Origin: Sugiyamaella lignohabitans
Lineage: Eukaryota; Ascomycota; Dipodascomycetes; Dipodascales; Trichomonascaceae
NCBI RefSeq assembly: GCF_001640025.1
Contig: NC_031672.1
Coordinates: forward strand, 1,612,001-1,676,000
DNA length: 64,000 bases
Reading direction: 5' to 3'
Shown piece after piece: positions 33,303-43,818 of this stretch. The first letter of the stretch is position 1, and each line of letters opens with the position of its first letter. The notes beneath the pieces are model-generated. The model saw only the letters and a list, made by a program, of their open reading frames with translations, did not search any database and was not told where the DNA came from. The translations under genes were made by a program, and so were the position numbers.

Positions 33303-34329
33303 TGAACTGTTAGCAGACCCGACTGGTTCTTGTGGAATGTGTTTTGCTTCCAGTCGCTGTGAGTCGGGTGGTGGATGGGCAAGAGCTTCGTTTACTCTTT
33401 TTTCGGGGGGTGTTTGACGTGCATGCATTACAGGATTTGCGGGCCCCTGGACGTGGACCCTGCATCACCAGCTACAGCGTTGAACCTCGAAGTCGAGCCA
33501 AAAAATTAAAATTATTTGACGGGTCCGTAGACGTAACGACTCGAGCGTAGCGAGAGGAGCAGCGGGGTCTGGGGCGGAGCCCCAGCCGCCGGAGGCAAGT
33601 CCCCGAAGCCCGTCCACACAGGAGCTGTGCTGATGCGGATTACTGGGTGGTTTATTGCTTCTTGTGTTGTTCTCTAGTATCTGGTGGGCAGAGAACCAGA
33701 GAACCGCTGCCGACTGCTGAGAAAATAGATATTCCAGTGGTAACAGTGAGAAGGCTGATAAGTATGCCGATGATTTTGGCAGTGAGATACTAGGAGAATG
33801 AAAGACAGACGGGGTAACATTATTATTATTAGAAATAGTATTGGAAGGCAAGATCAGAGCTCAACTCTTGTGTCATACTAGCAGAGGAGCTTTGTTATTT
33901 TTTATTTTGATCATTCTTCTGACTGGGATTGTTTTCCAGTAGATGTTAGGTGATGTTAATTAGCGGCCAAATATATACTCATGTATTAGCGAATACCTAA
34001 GATTACGGGCAAAACTAAGCTTCTCCGTTGGGAAAGAGAGTTGATCTTGTAGAGGCTGGAGACTCGTTCGGCTATTTAGATTGTTTGTGAACACAACCGC
34101 ACCTACCGTCTCAAAAAATAATGTCACAAACTGCCAGCTCTCTACTGGCCATACACCCCCATTTTTACTTAAGTTTTGACGCATCTGTGAACCAACCTAC
34201 TCAATTTACCTATCCTCACTATTATTCTTGTACAATATAAAAATCATGTGCCACTTATTCATGAGCGCAAGGGGAATGACTTCTTTGCTCTTGTATATAG
34301 ACAGGGCCCTAGTCAGATCTTTCTGTCTA
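33303..34329. other. Gene-poor DNA before the inverted duplication
   Basis: Holds hairpin repeat 14. ORFs here have no recognisable domains. Confidence 0.45.
33536..33597. repeat. GC-rich hairpin repeat 14, single arm
   Basis: Inverted orientation with loops GCGTAGC and GGGGC-GGA-GCCCC. Confidence 0.9.
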
Positions 34330-36330
34330 GCAAGAAGGACTCTTTGCTTACACTGGAGGATCCAGTGAAGTATAAGCTAATAGAATAGAACTAGGATAAT
34401 ATTAGAACAAGATTAGAGTGTACATTAGAGACAATTAATAAAAAAAAGGCTCGGAAAGTGGCTGCGATAATGACAAATTCTTACCAGAGGATCAAACAGA
34501 TGTTGAGAGATATTGCAGAATAGTGGATGATGCAGACTCTCGTTGATGGAAGATCCTCTGGGAGCGAATAGGGGAGGACACGATGCAAGTTGTGTTCGCT
34601 CCAGCAGCCTTGGTCCATGAGCCATTGAAATAATGATGCTAATTTGGAGGGCACGATGCAAGTTTGTGCTCGCTCCGGCAGCTTCCCTCGCTGCAATAAT
34701 ATAATAAAAAAAGAAGAAAGAAAAATCCTGAATGATTTGGAGTAGTAGTAGAGTCCAGGAGGAATGCGTCTGTGAGTGGTATTGGACAGAAGAGAACAAG
34801 ACTAGATATCCCAGTATGACTCGGGATGCCAATACTAGAGCTTCTCATGTTAAGGATGTCAAGCGCAAGAAATGCAGCTACCGACTACCCTAGATCTGAG
34901 ATGCAAGAGATACTAGCCAATGCTCATGACTCTAACCGTGTGGGAAGGAAAGAGTGTTTAATCCAGCTGAATGAGGGGCTTCACTAGACAATCAGGTGAT
35001 ACCGTGAGGGGTGACATGGTGGACTTCCAACTGGTTTTCTTGGTACTTTGAACCGATCCTCTTTAGATGGTGAGGGACTACTCGGAATTGGTTTGGTAGA
35101 TACTGGGTGTGTATCGATGACAGGCTGGGATTTCGTCTTCTTTCCCCAAAGTTTCTTGAACATCTTCTTGACTGTGGCTCGTTTCTTTTCTTTCTTTACT
35201 GTGTCCAGAGTGTATGGTGACTCAGTAGTAGGAGTCTCGGTAGTTGTTTTTGAAACTCCAGACAAATTGAATGATTCGGTGGATCCCTTCAGTTTGAAGG
35301 ACCTGGATGAGGTTGATGGTGTTTCGGTTGACTTCTTGTCTCCGACATATCTTTTGGTGGCAGCGAATTGGGCTGCTTTTTTCTCTCTCTCATTCTCCAT
35401 GGTTTCCTTTCTGTTTTCTCGAATAGGGCATATTATGATGCCAAACAGTACGACCACGAGCATAGCAATTTCTATCTTCCCTTTGATATTGGCCAGTCTC
35501 CGTTTCATCTTTGAGGGAGGTGGAGGAGGGGGTGTCCAAGTCTCAGTGGTTTGAAAGCACCATCTGTAGTCGTTCATAAAACGTTCCTTCTTTGGCTGCT
35601 CCATAGGCTTCCCCTTTGGAACCGGTTTCTCATCATGTTTACCAAAGAGAAACGAGACATAAGTAGTAGGAAGGAGCAAATTGCCCAAAGACTTGATCCT
35701 GTTCCAATTACAATGAAGCATAGTGAAAAATCCCTGATTAGTAAAATTAACAGGATCAATTCGGATCTAGCCAAGAAAAAAGATTCTACTTGGAAGAAAA
35801 TTGTAAAATCAATAACAAAAAATCAGGAAATTAGCGTTTCGTCAGTCTTTAACAATTGTGGTAAGCAGCGAGAAATTGTATAGATGATAAGTAAGAAGAA
35901 GAGAGAATGCGGGCAAAGCCACCCAGATATATATATACATATCGTTGCTCAAAGATTATGCAGAAGTAAGCAAGATTATGCTTAAAATAGGGCTGGGTAA
36001 TAAGCGCAGGGACGGGAGGCAGATGCGTGCATTATCGCCCAGGCACGTGATAACCTACCCAGAATTATTATGGAGGTTATCAAATCTGGGTGATATATCC
36101 ATATATCTCTGATCAGGGAATTTGAATCAATAAATAAACTCAAAGATCTAATTAATCATCAGGGATTAGAGTTAGAGATCAGCGATGAGGGGTGATCCTG
36201 ATAGCGATATCGGATATGCATATTACTGATAAGGCATGCGGGGACTATCACATAGAGAACCAAGGAGTCTGTGTACACATTGAAGCAGACGTTCTCCTCA
36301 TATCGACGAAAATCTGCCAGCATTAGTAAA
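34330..36330 (-). repeat. Left arm of a ~2 kb inverted duplication
   Basis: Reverse-complement similarity to 38025-40075 can be followed by eye almost end to end: CACTGGATCC at the outer end, the tract with GGAGCGAACACAA, the membrane-protein gene, the GGCACGTGATAAC promoter segment, and ATGAGGAGAAC at the inner end. Divergence is moderate, with many substitutions and small indels. Confidence 0.85.
34984..35721 (-). CDS. Membrane protein, paralogue A of an inverted-duplicated pair
   Basis: A 245-residue product, closely related to the protein at 38569-39411. Family not recognised. Residues about 11-27 are hydrophobic (LGNLLLPTTYVSFLFG), then a Pro-rich loop with TTETWTPPPPPPSKMKRR, a clear transmembrane segment at about 83-100 (IEIAMLVVVLFGIIICPI), a charged helix, a Ser/Thr-rich stretch, a Lys-rich block (VKKMFKKLWGKK), and a conserved end RFKVPRKPVGSPPCHPSRY. 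Compared with paralogue B the upstream start codon is lost (ATG to ATT) and a 1-nt indel separates the first hydrophobic segment, so this copy starts at the internal Met and is N-terminally shorter. Confidence 0.65.
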   Translation of the reverse strand: MLHCNWNRIKSLGNLLLPTTYVSFLFGKHDEKPVPKGKPMEQPKKERFMNDYRWCFQTTETWTPPPPPPSKMKRRLANIKGKIEIAMLVVVLFGIIICPIRENRKETMENEREKKAAQFAATKRYVGDKKSTETPSTSSRSFKLKGSTESFNLSGVSKTTTETPTTESPYTLDTVKKEKKRATVKKMFKKLWGKKTKSQPVIDTHPVSTKPIPSSPSPSKEDRFKVPRKPVGSPPCHPSRYHLIV

Positions 36331-36906
36331 AGAAAATTAATACTATGGTCAATTGAGTTAGGTTAAAAAAATCTGGCATTCGAGCCTTAGCCGAGGGGTG
36401 AGAGAGATGCTAGAGATTTGATGGGTGAAATTAATATCCCTAAATAACAGTAATTGTAGATACTAATTGAATTCTATCTGCTGGACATATCACTTTGGGA
36501 GATCATGTTGGACGGTTCACCCATGAGCTAGCCAATGCTGTTCAGTAGGATCACCTGTTACCCGACCTTCAGAAACGGTATATAGCAAATGCCAGCAGAG
36601 GTGGGTCGTTTCCTTAAACTTCATGACCCAAAGCGTGATATTCGATATCGTGGGCTAGAAACATAAACTAAGCAATGATATGAAATTATCAGTTCTTTTT
36701 TTAACGACCACACACCTATATTTTGAAGACACTGCGTAAAAATGTCACCAATTGCCACTTCCCGCCAAGCTCTAACTTTAGAATCCGGGTAACCCAAAAA
36801 ACTATATACATCTCCTGTTCTGCACGTTTCAGGTTATAAAATTCAACGCCGGGTAACACTTTTGGTTTGAAAAATATATGAGACAAAATTGTAGTTCGTA
36901 ATTATA

Positions 36907-37506
36907 GTAGTTGAAAGCTGGGTAATACTGAAAACAGAAGTCGGATTGGTAGTACGGCACTTAATATAGCCTGGGCAAAAAGGAATTAGTAGAAATCAGA
37001 GAGTAGCAGCTCAGCGGCGAACATTCGCGGAATCGTGGTTTCTAACCGGGGAGCAGGTGACCACCCAGTTCCTGCTGGCAGGGTGCCCGTGACGACCCCC
37101 AGTTCACGCCTTAATACCGGCATTTCCAGCTGAAGGTATGGATTCAGGACGAGTATCCTGACTGCTATCTCCAGCTGATCGTGCAGAGAATCTGGCATGG
37201 ATGTATATGACTCGACATGGACTTACCCGACTAATATCTGATCGTGCAGATAATCTGGCATGGCTGTAGTTGACTCGACATGGGCTTGCCCGACTAATAT
37301 CTCCCGATGGTCGAATTCAATCAGTATTTCCTTTGGTATCAGACTCTCGATATTTCTTAACAAATCGCTGAATTTTTTTGAGAAAGGAAAATTAAAATAA
37401 ATTTGAATAAAATAATAAAAATTTGCCAAATCTTAAATTGAGGGGTTACCCGGAGTATAAATCAGTAGCTGAAAGCTGGGTAATACTGGAAACAGAAGTC
37501 GCATTG
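36907..37506. repeat. Dispersed direct repeat of ~42 nt (ends at 36907-36948 and 37465-37506)
   Basis: Both copies share GAAAGCTGGGTAATACTG followed by AAACAGAAGTCG. The interval between them includes the 63-nt tandem duplication. Confidence 0.75.
37175..37300. repeat. 63-nt tandem duplication
   Basis: Two units beginning CTGATCGTGCAGA and ending CCCGACTAATAT, with about half a dozen mismatches between them. Confidence 0.85.
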
Positions 37507-38024
37507 AAGGACCTGACATGAACTTCGATAACTATTTCTAATGGGGAACTAAAAGCAAAGGAACTGCCCAGAATCTGCCTATAGCGGCTTCTAAACAGTG
37601 GATAATACTGGTTTCCTCAGCTCTCGCATCAATATATCTGAGATTCATTCTTAGCCAGAATACCCTTCTCTATCAAGTGTTCATATAAAATACCTTTAGT
37701 TTGATTCCAAGTTCGAAATTTCCTTTTTATTTTACAACCGTCTTCGACTGACTGCTCCACATGTACATACTAAAACTATAGACTGTGATAATGGCCAGAA
37801 TTGTTTGCAAAACTTTCATCCATCGTGCAGATTTTGAAATAACATTCGTCGGGCTATCAACTAAGTTTTATTACTTACAGTGATTGGTTTCTCAAAAATG
37901 CAGTGTAGCTACTGAATAGAAAAGAACTCGTTTCGTTTCCCGTTCTTCTAGATCAACGCCCGGGCGTGAACCCAGCATTGGAAATTCCAAATTCAACCAA
38001 ATTCAATTATCCATAGGAATTGAT

Positions 38025-40075
38025 TTCATTGAACTATGCTGGCTAATTTTCGTTGAAATGAGGAGAACCTGCGATGTGGTACGGAGTCCGTGATTCTGTA
38101 GGCTATATTCCTCACATGTCTTATCGGCAGTCTGCATGTCAGAAATCGCTATCAGGATCGGCCCTCATCGCTGATCGCCGATCGCTGATCGCCAACTTTA
38201 ATCCCTGTCTACTAGATCGAGACGATAATAGATTTCAAATTTATCTATTCACATCTTCCGATCAGAGAAAATAAATATGAGAATGATATAACTATCAACT
38301 TTGATATCCTCCATAACCATCGGTAGACCCGTCATCACGTGCCTGGAGCGATAATGCACGCGTCTGTGTCCTGTCCCTGCGCTTGTTTCCCAACCCTATT
38401 TTAAGCATAATCTTGTTTACTTCCGCATAATCTTTGACACAACAATATATATATGGGTCGCTTGGCCCGCATCCTCTCTTCTTCTTACACATCACTGCTC
38501 TAAATTTCTCACTGCTGACCACAATTGTTTAAGACTAACCAAACGCCAATTTTCTGATTGATTTTACAATGTTTTTCCAAGTAGAATCTGTTTTTTCTGT
38601 TAAATCTGAATTGACTTTGTTGATTCTTATTATTAACGGTGTTTTTATTATGTTTCAACGTTACTGGAACACGATCAAGCCTTTGGGCGACTTGCTCGTA
38701 CTTACTATTGTTGTTTGGTGTTCTTACTTCATGTCGTTTCTCTTTGGTAAACATGAGAAGCCGGTTCCAGCTAAGGAGGAGCCAAAGGAAGAGCCTGTTA
38801 TGAAGAACTTCAATTGGCCGGTTCAAACCACTGAGACTTGGACACCTCCTCCCGAACCCTCGAAGATGAAGCGAAGACTGGCCAAAATTAAAGGCAAGAT
38901 AGAAATTGGTATCCTTGCGGTTGTACTGGTTGGTATTGTAGTAAGCAATATTCCGGAAATCAGAAAGCAGAACCGGGAGGAAAAAGAGAAAGAGAGAAAG
39001 AAGGAAGAAGTAGCTCAATTGGCTACAGCCAAGAATGGTTCTGTCGGAGAAAGAACAACTGAAACAACACCATCCACCTCATCTGGATCTACCAAACAGA
39101 AGCGATCCAAGTCGTCTAAGTTCTTCAAAGGCATGACACGCATGTTTGGAGTTTCAAAGACTGTCAATTCTCCTACTACTGAACCATCATCCACTCTGGA
39201 CTCAATCAAGAAAGAGAAGAAACGGACTACAGTCAAGAAGATGTTCAAGAAACTTTGGGGAAAGAAGAAGAAATTCCAGCCTGTCATCGATACACCTCCA
39301 GTATCCATCAAACCAATTCAGAGTACTCCCCCACCCCTTCCGAATCGATTCAAGGTACCAAGAAAACCTGTTGGAAGTCCACCATGTCACCCTTCAAGGT
39401 ATCACCTCTAGTGGAATGAGTCACTCAGTTGGAACAACACTCTTTTCTCCCCACACGGTTAGAGTCATGGGCATTGACTAGTATCTCTTGCATCTCAGAT
39501 CTAGGGTAGTCGGTAGCTGCATTTCTTGCGCTTGATATCCTTAACATGAGAAGCTCTAGTATTGGCATCCCGAGTCATACTGGGATATCTAGTCTTGTCA
39601 TCCAAAGTCCAACGCCATTCACAGACGTATTCCATCTGGACTTCCACTACTACTCGAAATCATTCAGGCGCTCTTTCTTTCTTTTTGGTTTTATTATTTA
39701 TTATTAGCCTCTGGTCAGGCTGGCGGCGAGGGAAGCTGCCGGAGCGAGCACAAATTGCATCGTGCCCTCCAAATTTGCATCATTACTATTCAAGGCTCAT
39801 GGACCAAGGCTGCTGGAGCGAACACAACTTGCATCGTGTCCTCCCCTATTCACTACCAGAGGATCTTCCATCAACGAGAGTCTGCATCATCTACTATTCT
39901 GCAATATCTCTCAACATTTGTTTGATCCTCTGGTAAGAATGTGACATTATCAATGTCACTTTCCGAGCCTTATTTTGTTAATTGTCTCTAATGTACTCTC
40001 TACTCTTGTTTTAATATATCTTATTTGTATACTACTCACCTATACTTCACTGGATCCTTCAGTTTAGTCAAAGAA
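38025..40075 (+). repeat. Right arm of the ~2 kb inverted duplication
   Basis: Reverse-complement partner of 34330-36330. It carries the longer paralogue B and, downstream of it, the non-coding module that recurs at 51715-52170. Confidence 0.85.
38569..39411 (+). CDS. Membrane protein, paralogue B of the inverted-duplicated pair
   Basis: A 280-residue product; family not recognised. It starts MFFQVESVFSVKSEL with hydrophobic stretches at about 14-29 and 40-59 (LTIVVWCSYFMSFLFG), then an acidic/Pro-rich loop with TTETWTPPPEPSKMKRR, a third transmembrane segment at 111-128 (IEIGILAVVLVGIVVSNI), and a charged helix EEKEKERKKEE. A Ser/Thr/Lys-rich region and the basic block VKKMFKKLWGKKKK precede the conserved end KVPRKPVGSPPCHPSRYHL. 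Conservation with paralogue A is highest at both ends and in the Pro-rich loop, which argues that the pair codes for protein. An internal Met at 29 corresponds to the start of paralogue A. Confidence 0.7.
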   Translation: MFFQVESVFSVKSELTLLILIINGVFIMFQRYWNTIKPLGDLLVLTIVVWCSYFMSFLFGKHEKPVPAKEEPKEEPVMKNFNWPVQTTETWTPPPEPSKMKRRLAKIKGKIEIGILAVVLVGIVVSNIPEIRKQNREEKEKERKKEEVAQLATAKNGSVGERTTETTPSTSSGSTKQKRSKSSKFFKGMTRMFGVSKTVNSPTTEPSSTLDSIKKEKKRTTVKKMFKKLWGKKKKFQPVIDTPPVSIKPIQSTPPPLPNRFKVPRKPVGSPPCHPSRYHL

Positions 40076-40384
40076 TCGTTAAAGCCTACTATCATATTTT
40101 CCATGAATGAGAAATCAAAAATTGAGCATTGCAATCTATCATATAGTATGATATTTTGTCTTAATATAATTTCGCTATATAGTAATGCGGGTTTGTTCAG
40201 AGCTTCTCATCATATTTCAGCCTTGGTACCCTGGAGACCGTAGTTCCTCATCGAGGAATAGTAGGGACAGTTGACGTGGAACGACTCGAGCGAAGCGAGA
40301 GGAGCCATGGGGGGTGAAGCTCCAGCCACCGGAGGCAGAACTACCCTAGACAGGATCGTGAACTTCGTTAAAATTAATGTACAG
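40076..40384. other. Intergenic between the inverted duplication and PRP4
   Basis: No coding signal. Ends with degenerate hairpin repeat 15, just past the PRP4 stop codon. Confidence 0.5.
40281..40337. repeat. GC-rich hairpin repeat 15, single arm, degenerate
   Basis: Keeps CGACTCGAGCGAAGCGAG and CCGGAGGCA, but the inner hairpin is partly lost (GGGGGGTGAAGCTCC). Located 48 nt beyond the PRP4 stop. Confidence 0.8.
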
Positions 40385-42450
40385 TTACAGAGTGAGCTCG
40401 TCGCCCCACAAATTGACGTAGCGGTCGCCACGGCCATTGGCAACGTATTTTCTATCTGTTGACGTTAGTTTCAGGTTCTTAAGGCTTCAAAGTAGAAAAC
40501 TTACCGTTGGAAATGTCCACCGAGAGCACTCGCTCCGAGTCGGTGAGGGTTTTCTGCAAGGCCCAGTTGTCGGCGCTCCAGAGCTGGAATCTGTTAGTAA
40601 TCTCCGAGTGCGTGCTTTCTGCCTCCGGCGGCTGGGGCTCCGCCCCAGACCCGGTAGCTCCTGCTTCGCAAGAGACCACTCAGATAGTCGACGGGACGAC
40701 TCGAGCAAAGCGAGAGGAGCAGCGGGGTTTGGGGCTGCGCCCCAGCCGCCGGAGGCCGTAGAGCCACTTACTTTGATGGTGCGATCGTAGGAGGAGGTTG
40801 CCAGGAAGGTTCCTGCTGATTGTGGGATCGCTGTATCTGGGTTGTCGTCAGGTGTGGTTGTTTGGAGACTGGAAGGTAGGCCCTGGAAGAAGCGCACTTC
40901 AGAGACGAGGTTCGTGTGTGCGGGAATGGTGAAGATGCTCTTGAGTTGGCGGATGTCCCACACGATAGCAGAATTGTCAGCACCGCCAGTGACTACTTGG
41001 TATCCGTTTGGAGAGAAGTCCATGCCGTAGATTTCACGGATATGGCCGTCCAGAATCATGATTGTACGACCGGTACGCAGGTCCCAGATCCGGCCAATGG
41101 CATCGCGACCGGCTGATCCTAATAGAGCTCCGTCTTTCTGGAATCGCACTGTAAATACCTCTTTTGAATGTCCCTCTTGGAGTAGTATCTCCTGACAGGT
41201 ATTGATATCCCAGAGTCGCCAGGTCAGGTCATATGAAGCTGATGCCAGGTACTGACCAGAAGGGTGGAAGTCGATTTTACATACCCGTTTCTCGTGACCT
41301 TCCAGCGTCGCTAACGGTCTTTGATTAGCAGTTGCGTCTAATCCCCATAGCTGAATATTGCCTTCTAAACCTGAGCTGGCAAGATTGACTGTTTGTTCGC
41401 TTTGACCGATGGTAGCCTTAGGATGCCATGCTACACCCGTAACCTGGCCCGTATGATAACCTTTATAGCTGGCAATGGTCTCTAAATTAGGTACAGACAG
41501 TATTTTGACTGCGCCAGACCAGTCTCCAGCAGCCACTAGTTTGGAATTTGGGGAGAATACCGTAGCTGACACAGGTCTGTCGAACCCAGACTGGGCTCCA
41601 AGCGATGTGAACTGCTGCAGCTCCCCGTATATCTCTCGCCGTAACTTGACATGTCGTACCAGAGGAATTGCAGCCTCAATCTTCTGTCTCTTGGTTCGTT
41701 TCGCCACCTCTGTCAGCGAGTATCGAGCAATATTACGTCTGGCGGTCAGTAAATCCATGCCACCCTCGGTATAGAATTCTTCTTCCTCTTCCTCATCTTC
41801 GTCCATCTGATCTCCATCTACTTCTCCGCCAGCTATCAGAGCACTGACATCCTCTCCTCGATTATAAATATCGACCAGCAACTTCTGTAACCTGGCACGT
41901 CTATCAGCTTTATCTTCATAGTTTTCTCCATTACTAACGTCAACCGGTTCACCCAGCTTCTCGAGCACTCTTCTGACATCCTCGTCATTAGTCGGAGCCG
42001 TCACCACTTTTGCCGTCTTCCGATACTGCTGCTGGCTCAAGTACTCCTGGGTCTGTAAACTCGTCGCCGACACGTCATTGGGCCCTTGGTACGTCGCTGT
42101 CATCTGTTAGACTACTGAATCCCGTGTCTGCCTCCGGCGGCTGGGGCTCCGCCCCAGACCCTGGTTGCTCCTGCTTCGCAGGAGATGGCTGGGACCGTCG
42201 ACGAAACGAGTCGAGCAGAGCGAGAGGAGCAGCCAGGGTCTGGGGCGGTCCCCCAGCCGCCGGAGGCACACCCCCATCCCCCAATGAAAGAGTACTTACG
42301 GATGTTGTCGAGAGTGAGACCACCTTCGTCGACTGCCATGTCCTGGGATTGTTAGTATCTGGCGTTCACGAGAATGTGAAAAAAAGTGCAGCGAGTACTT
42401 ACATCGTCGACATCCTCCAGCATCGGCTGGCGGGAGGGGTGAATCGTCAT
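40385..42450 (-). CDS. PRP4: PRP4, U4/U6 snRNP WD-repeat splicing factor, five exons
   Basis: Exons are 42450-42403, 42342-42300, 42096-40772, 40583-40505 and 40455-40385; the frame closes at 521 residues. Prp4 binds Prp3 in the U4/U6 snRNP. The N-terminus is MTIHPSRQPMLEDVDD. The mid-section has the PRP4 motif VRRVLEKLGEPV. A seven-bladed WD propeller follows (LASASYDLTWRLWD, GSAGRDAIGRIWD, TGGADNSAIVWD, ATSSYDRTIKLWS), and the last blade DRYVNLWGDELTL needs the two short final exons. Introns 2 (203 nt) and 3 (188 nt) each hold a compound hairpin repeat; introns 1 (60 nt) and 4 (49 nt) do not. The ATG at 42103 lies before the true acceptor of exon 3 and is not the start. Confidence 0.93.
40620..40757. 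repeat. GC-rich hairpin repeat 16, compound, in PRP4 intron 3
   Basis: Left loop TCC; right loop GGGGC-TGC-GCCCC. Edge 14 nt from the donor. The CTCCTGC stem is imperfect here (CAAGAG). Confidence 0.92.
42129..42268. repeat. GC-rich hairpin repeat 17, compound, in PRP4 intron 2
   Basis: Centre GGGACCGTCGACGAAACG. The right inner stem has GGGGCGGTCCCCC in place of GGGGCGGAGCCCC. Edge 31 nt from the donor; 63 nt of intron remain without it. Confidence 0.92.
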
Positions 42451-43220
42451 ATTTTGTTGGTTTTGGATGTCAAACAGCTGGTTCTCTGATCAATTTTGAT
42501 GTCAGATGCTATCTGCGATCATCATCAAACTGTGCTGTTTATGCAAAACGGGCCCTGAAAATTTAGATCACCACCATCCAAGTCCACTCTATTGCTAACC
42601 GCGAGGTATTTTTAAAATAGTATAACAAAAATAACGAGATAAATTGAATTAAAAAAACAGCAAAGAAAATGAAAGGGAAAAAGACTCGGATTTGACTTTT
42701 GTGCTGATGATGATTCAGAACCAGCCATGCAGCAACCTCCACCCTGCTTGATCCCTGCATAAATGACAATTCCGTCAATCGGTTTTGATCCGCTTTTTAA
42801 TGCCACAACATTTCTCTAACCATAGAATCTTTAGATCCTGAAATGAACTCCATTGGTCATTTGACCGCAGTATTCCGTGGTGACCGTTGATATTCCACTG
42901 TTTCAGGCAAGAGCCAAGCAATAGACAACCCACAAACGAGAATGGGAGCTGTTACAAGGCGCATTCGGGGCTCTGCTCAATCCTCTTTCAACCTCAATTA
43001 TTTTGTTCCAAAACCAACTCCGAATTTCGTTCTAATATTCTTGTGAACATGTCGCAAACCGCTTAAAAAAAAGAGCCGAACCACCACCAACATCACGTGA
43101 ATTTGTTAGATTGATGCATCTGCTCAAGTTCCCCTGATATCACCATTTGCGGAACACTAGTCCGTGTCAAACTTCGCATATATTTTTTTGAATCACAGTC
43201 CTTATCCACAGGGGCTCTGT

Positions 43221-43283
43221 TGCCTCCGCCATCTGGGGCACTGCCCCAGACCCCGTGGCTCCTCTCGCTGTGCTTGAGTCGTT
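43221..43283. repeat. GC-rich hairpin repeat 18, single arm, diverged
   Basis: TGCCTCCGCCATCTGGGGC-ACT-GCCCCAG: the inner stem is intact while the outer GGCGGC is lost. Confidence 0.85.
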
Positions 43284-43652
43284 TCCCGACGGCCCGGTAG
43301 CAGCTGGGTCGGTTCTGGAACATGATCAGAAGTTTTAAAATACTCTTAAAACCCCACATCATATTTATGTGCATGGTATAAAAATAAAGTTCTTTGAAAG
43401 GCTATAACTTAAACAATTTAGATTTTTTTTGAAACGAATTGAAAAGACCAAGGGTTCTTTATAGCTTTATGTCATTTCTGGGAGTCGGGAGAGCTGTTTC
43501 ACTCAGAGCAGTCGAAGTCGTTGCAAAGGGTTTTTTTTTTGTCATGAAACGAAGAACATTAACGAAATGATCTTTTCATGGCATTTTATTAGGAGCGGCT
43601 ATGGACTTTGAAGTTAGTCGGAGATAGCCAGGTTACGGCGAGGGTCCGAGCA

Positions 43653-43790
43653 ATCTCCAGCGAAGCTGGAGCTACGGGGTCTGGGGCAGAGCCCCAGCCG
43701 CCGGAGGCAGCCGAGTCACGTCTACGGTCCCACCAGTCTCCTACGGAGCAAGAGCTACGGGGGTCTGGGGCGGAGCCCCAGCCGCCAGAT
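43653..43790. repeat. GC-rich hairpin repeat 19, two arms in direct tandem
   Basis: First unit starts with hairpin CTCCAGC-GAA-GCTGGAG, a stem sequence different from other copies but fully paired. The second unit is CTACGGAGCAAGAGC-like and ends GCCGCCAGATA. Both units face the same way, 3' of HDA3. Confidence 0.85.
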
Positions 43791-43818
43791 ACAGTCAGAA
43801 AAAAAAAGAGGTCGTTTA

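Larger units (their letters stand above)
36331..38024. other. Spacer between the inverted arms, 1.7 kb, no genes
   Basis: AT-rich. Contains a 63-nt tandem duplication (37175-37300), a ~42-nt direct repeat (36907-36948 and 37465-37506), and scattered GGGTAAC/GGGTAAT motifs (about 36557, 36788, 36853, 36918, 37446, 37478). No transposase or long ORF. Confidence 0.6.
42451..43818. other. Intergenic between PRP4 and HDA3
   Basis: No supported gene; a poly-A/T-rich stretch near 42610-42690. Hairpin repeats 18 and 19 lie here, the latter just beyond the HDA3 stop. Confidence 0.5.

Noticed and set aside
34425..34832. ORF starting MASRVILGYLVL, with a similar start at 39562
   Set aside because: The first ~26 residues are shared between the inverted arms, but the reading frames separate afterwards and A/B differences include frame-breaking indels, so the module looks non-coding.
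34330..40075. Inverted duplication as an LTR or DNA transposon
   Set aside because: No reverse transcriptase, integrase or transposase frames in arms or spacer, and no defined terminal repeats; segmental inverted duplication is simpler.
42101..42103. ATG at 42103 as PRP4 start
   Set aside because: It lies between the CTAACAG branch and the true CAG acceptor; upstream exons encoding MTIHPSRQPMLEDVDD join in frame only at 42096.
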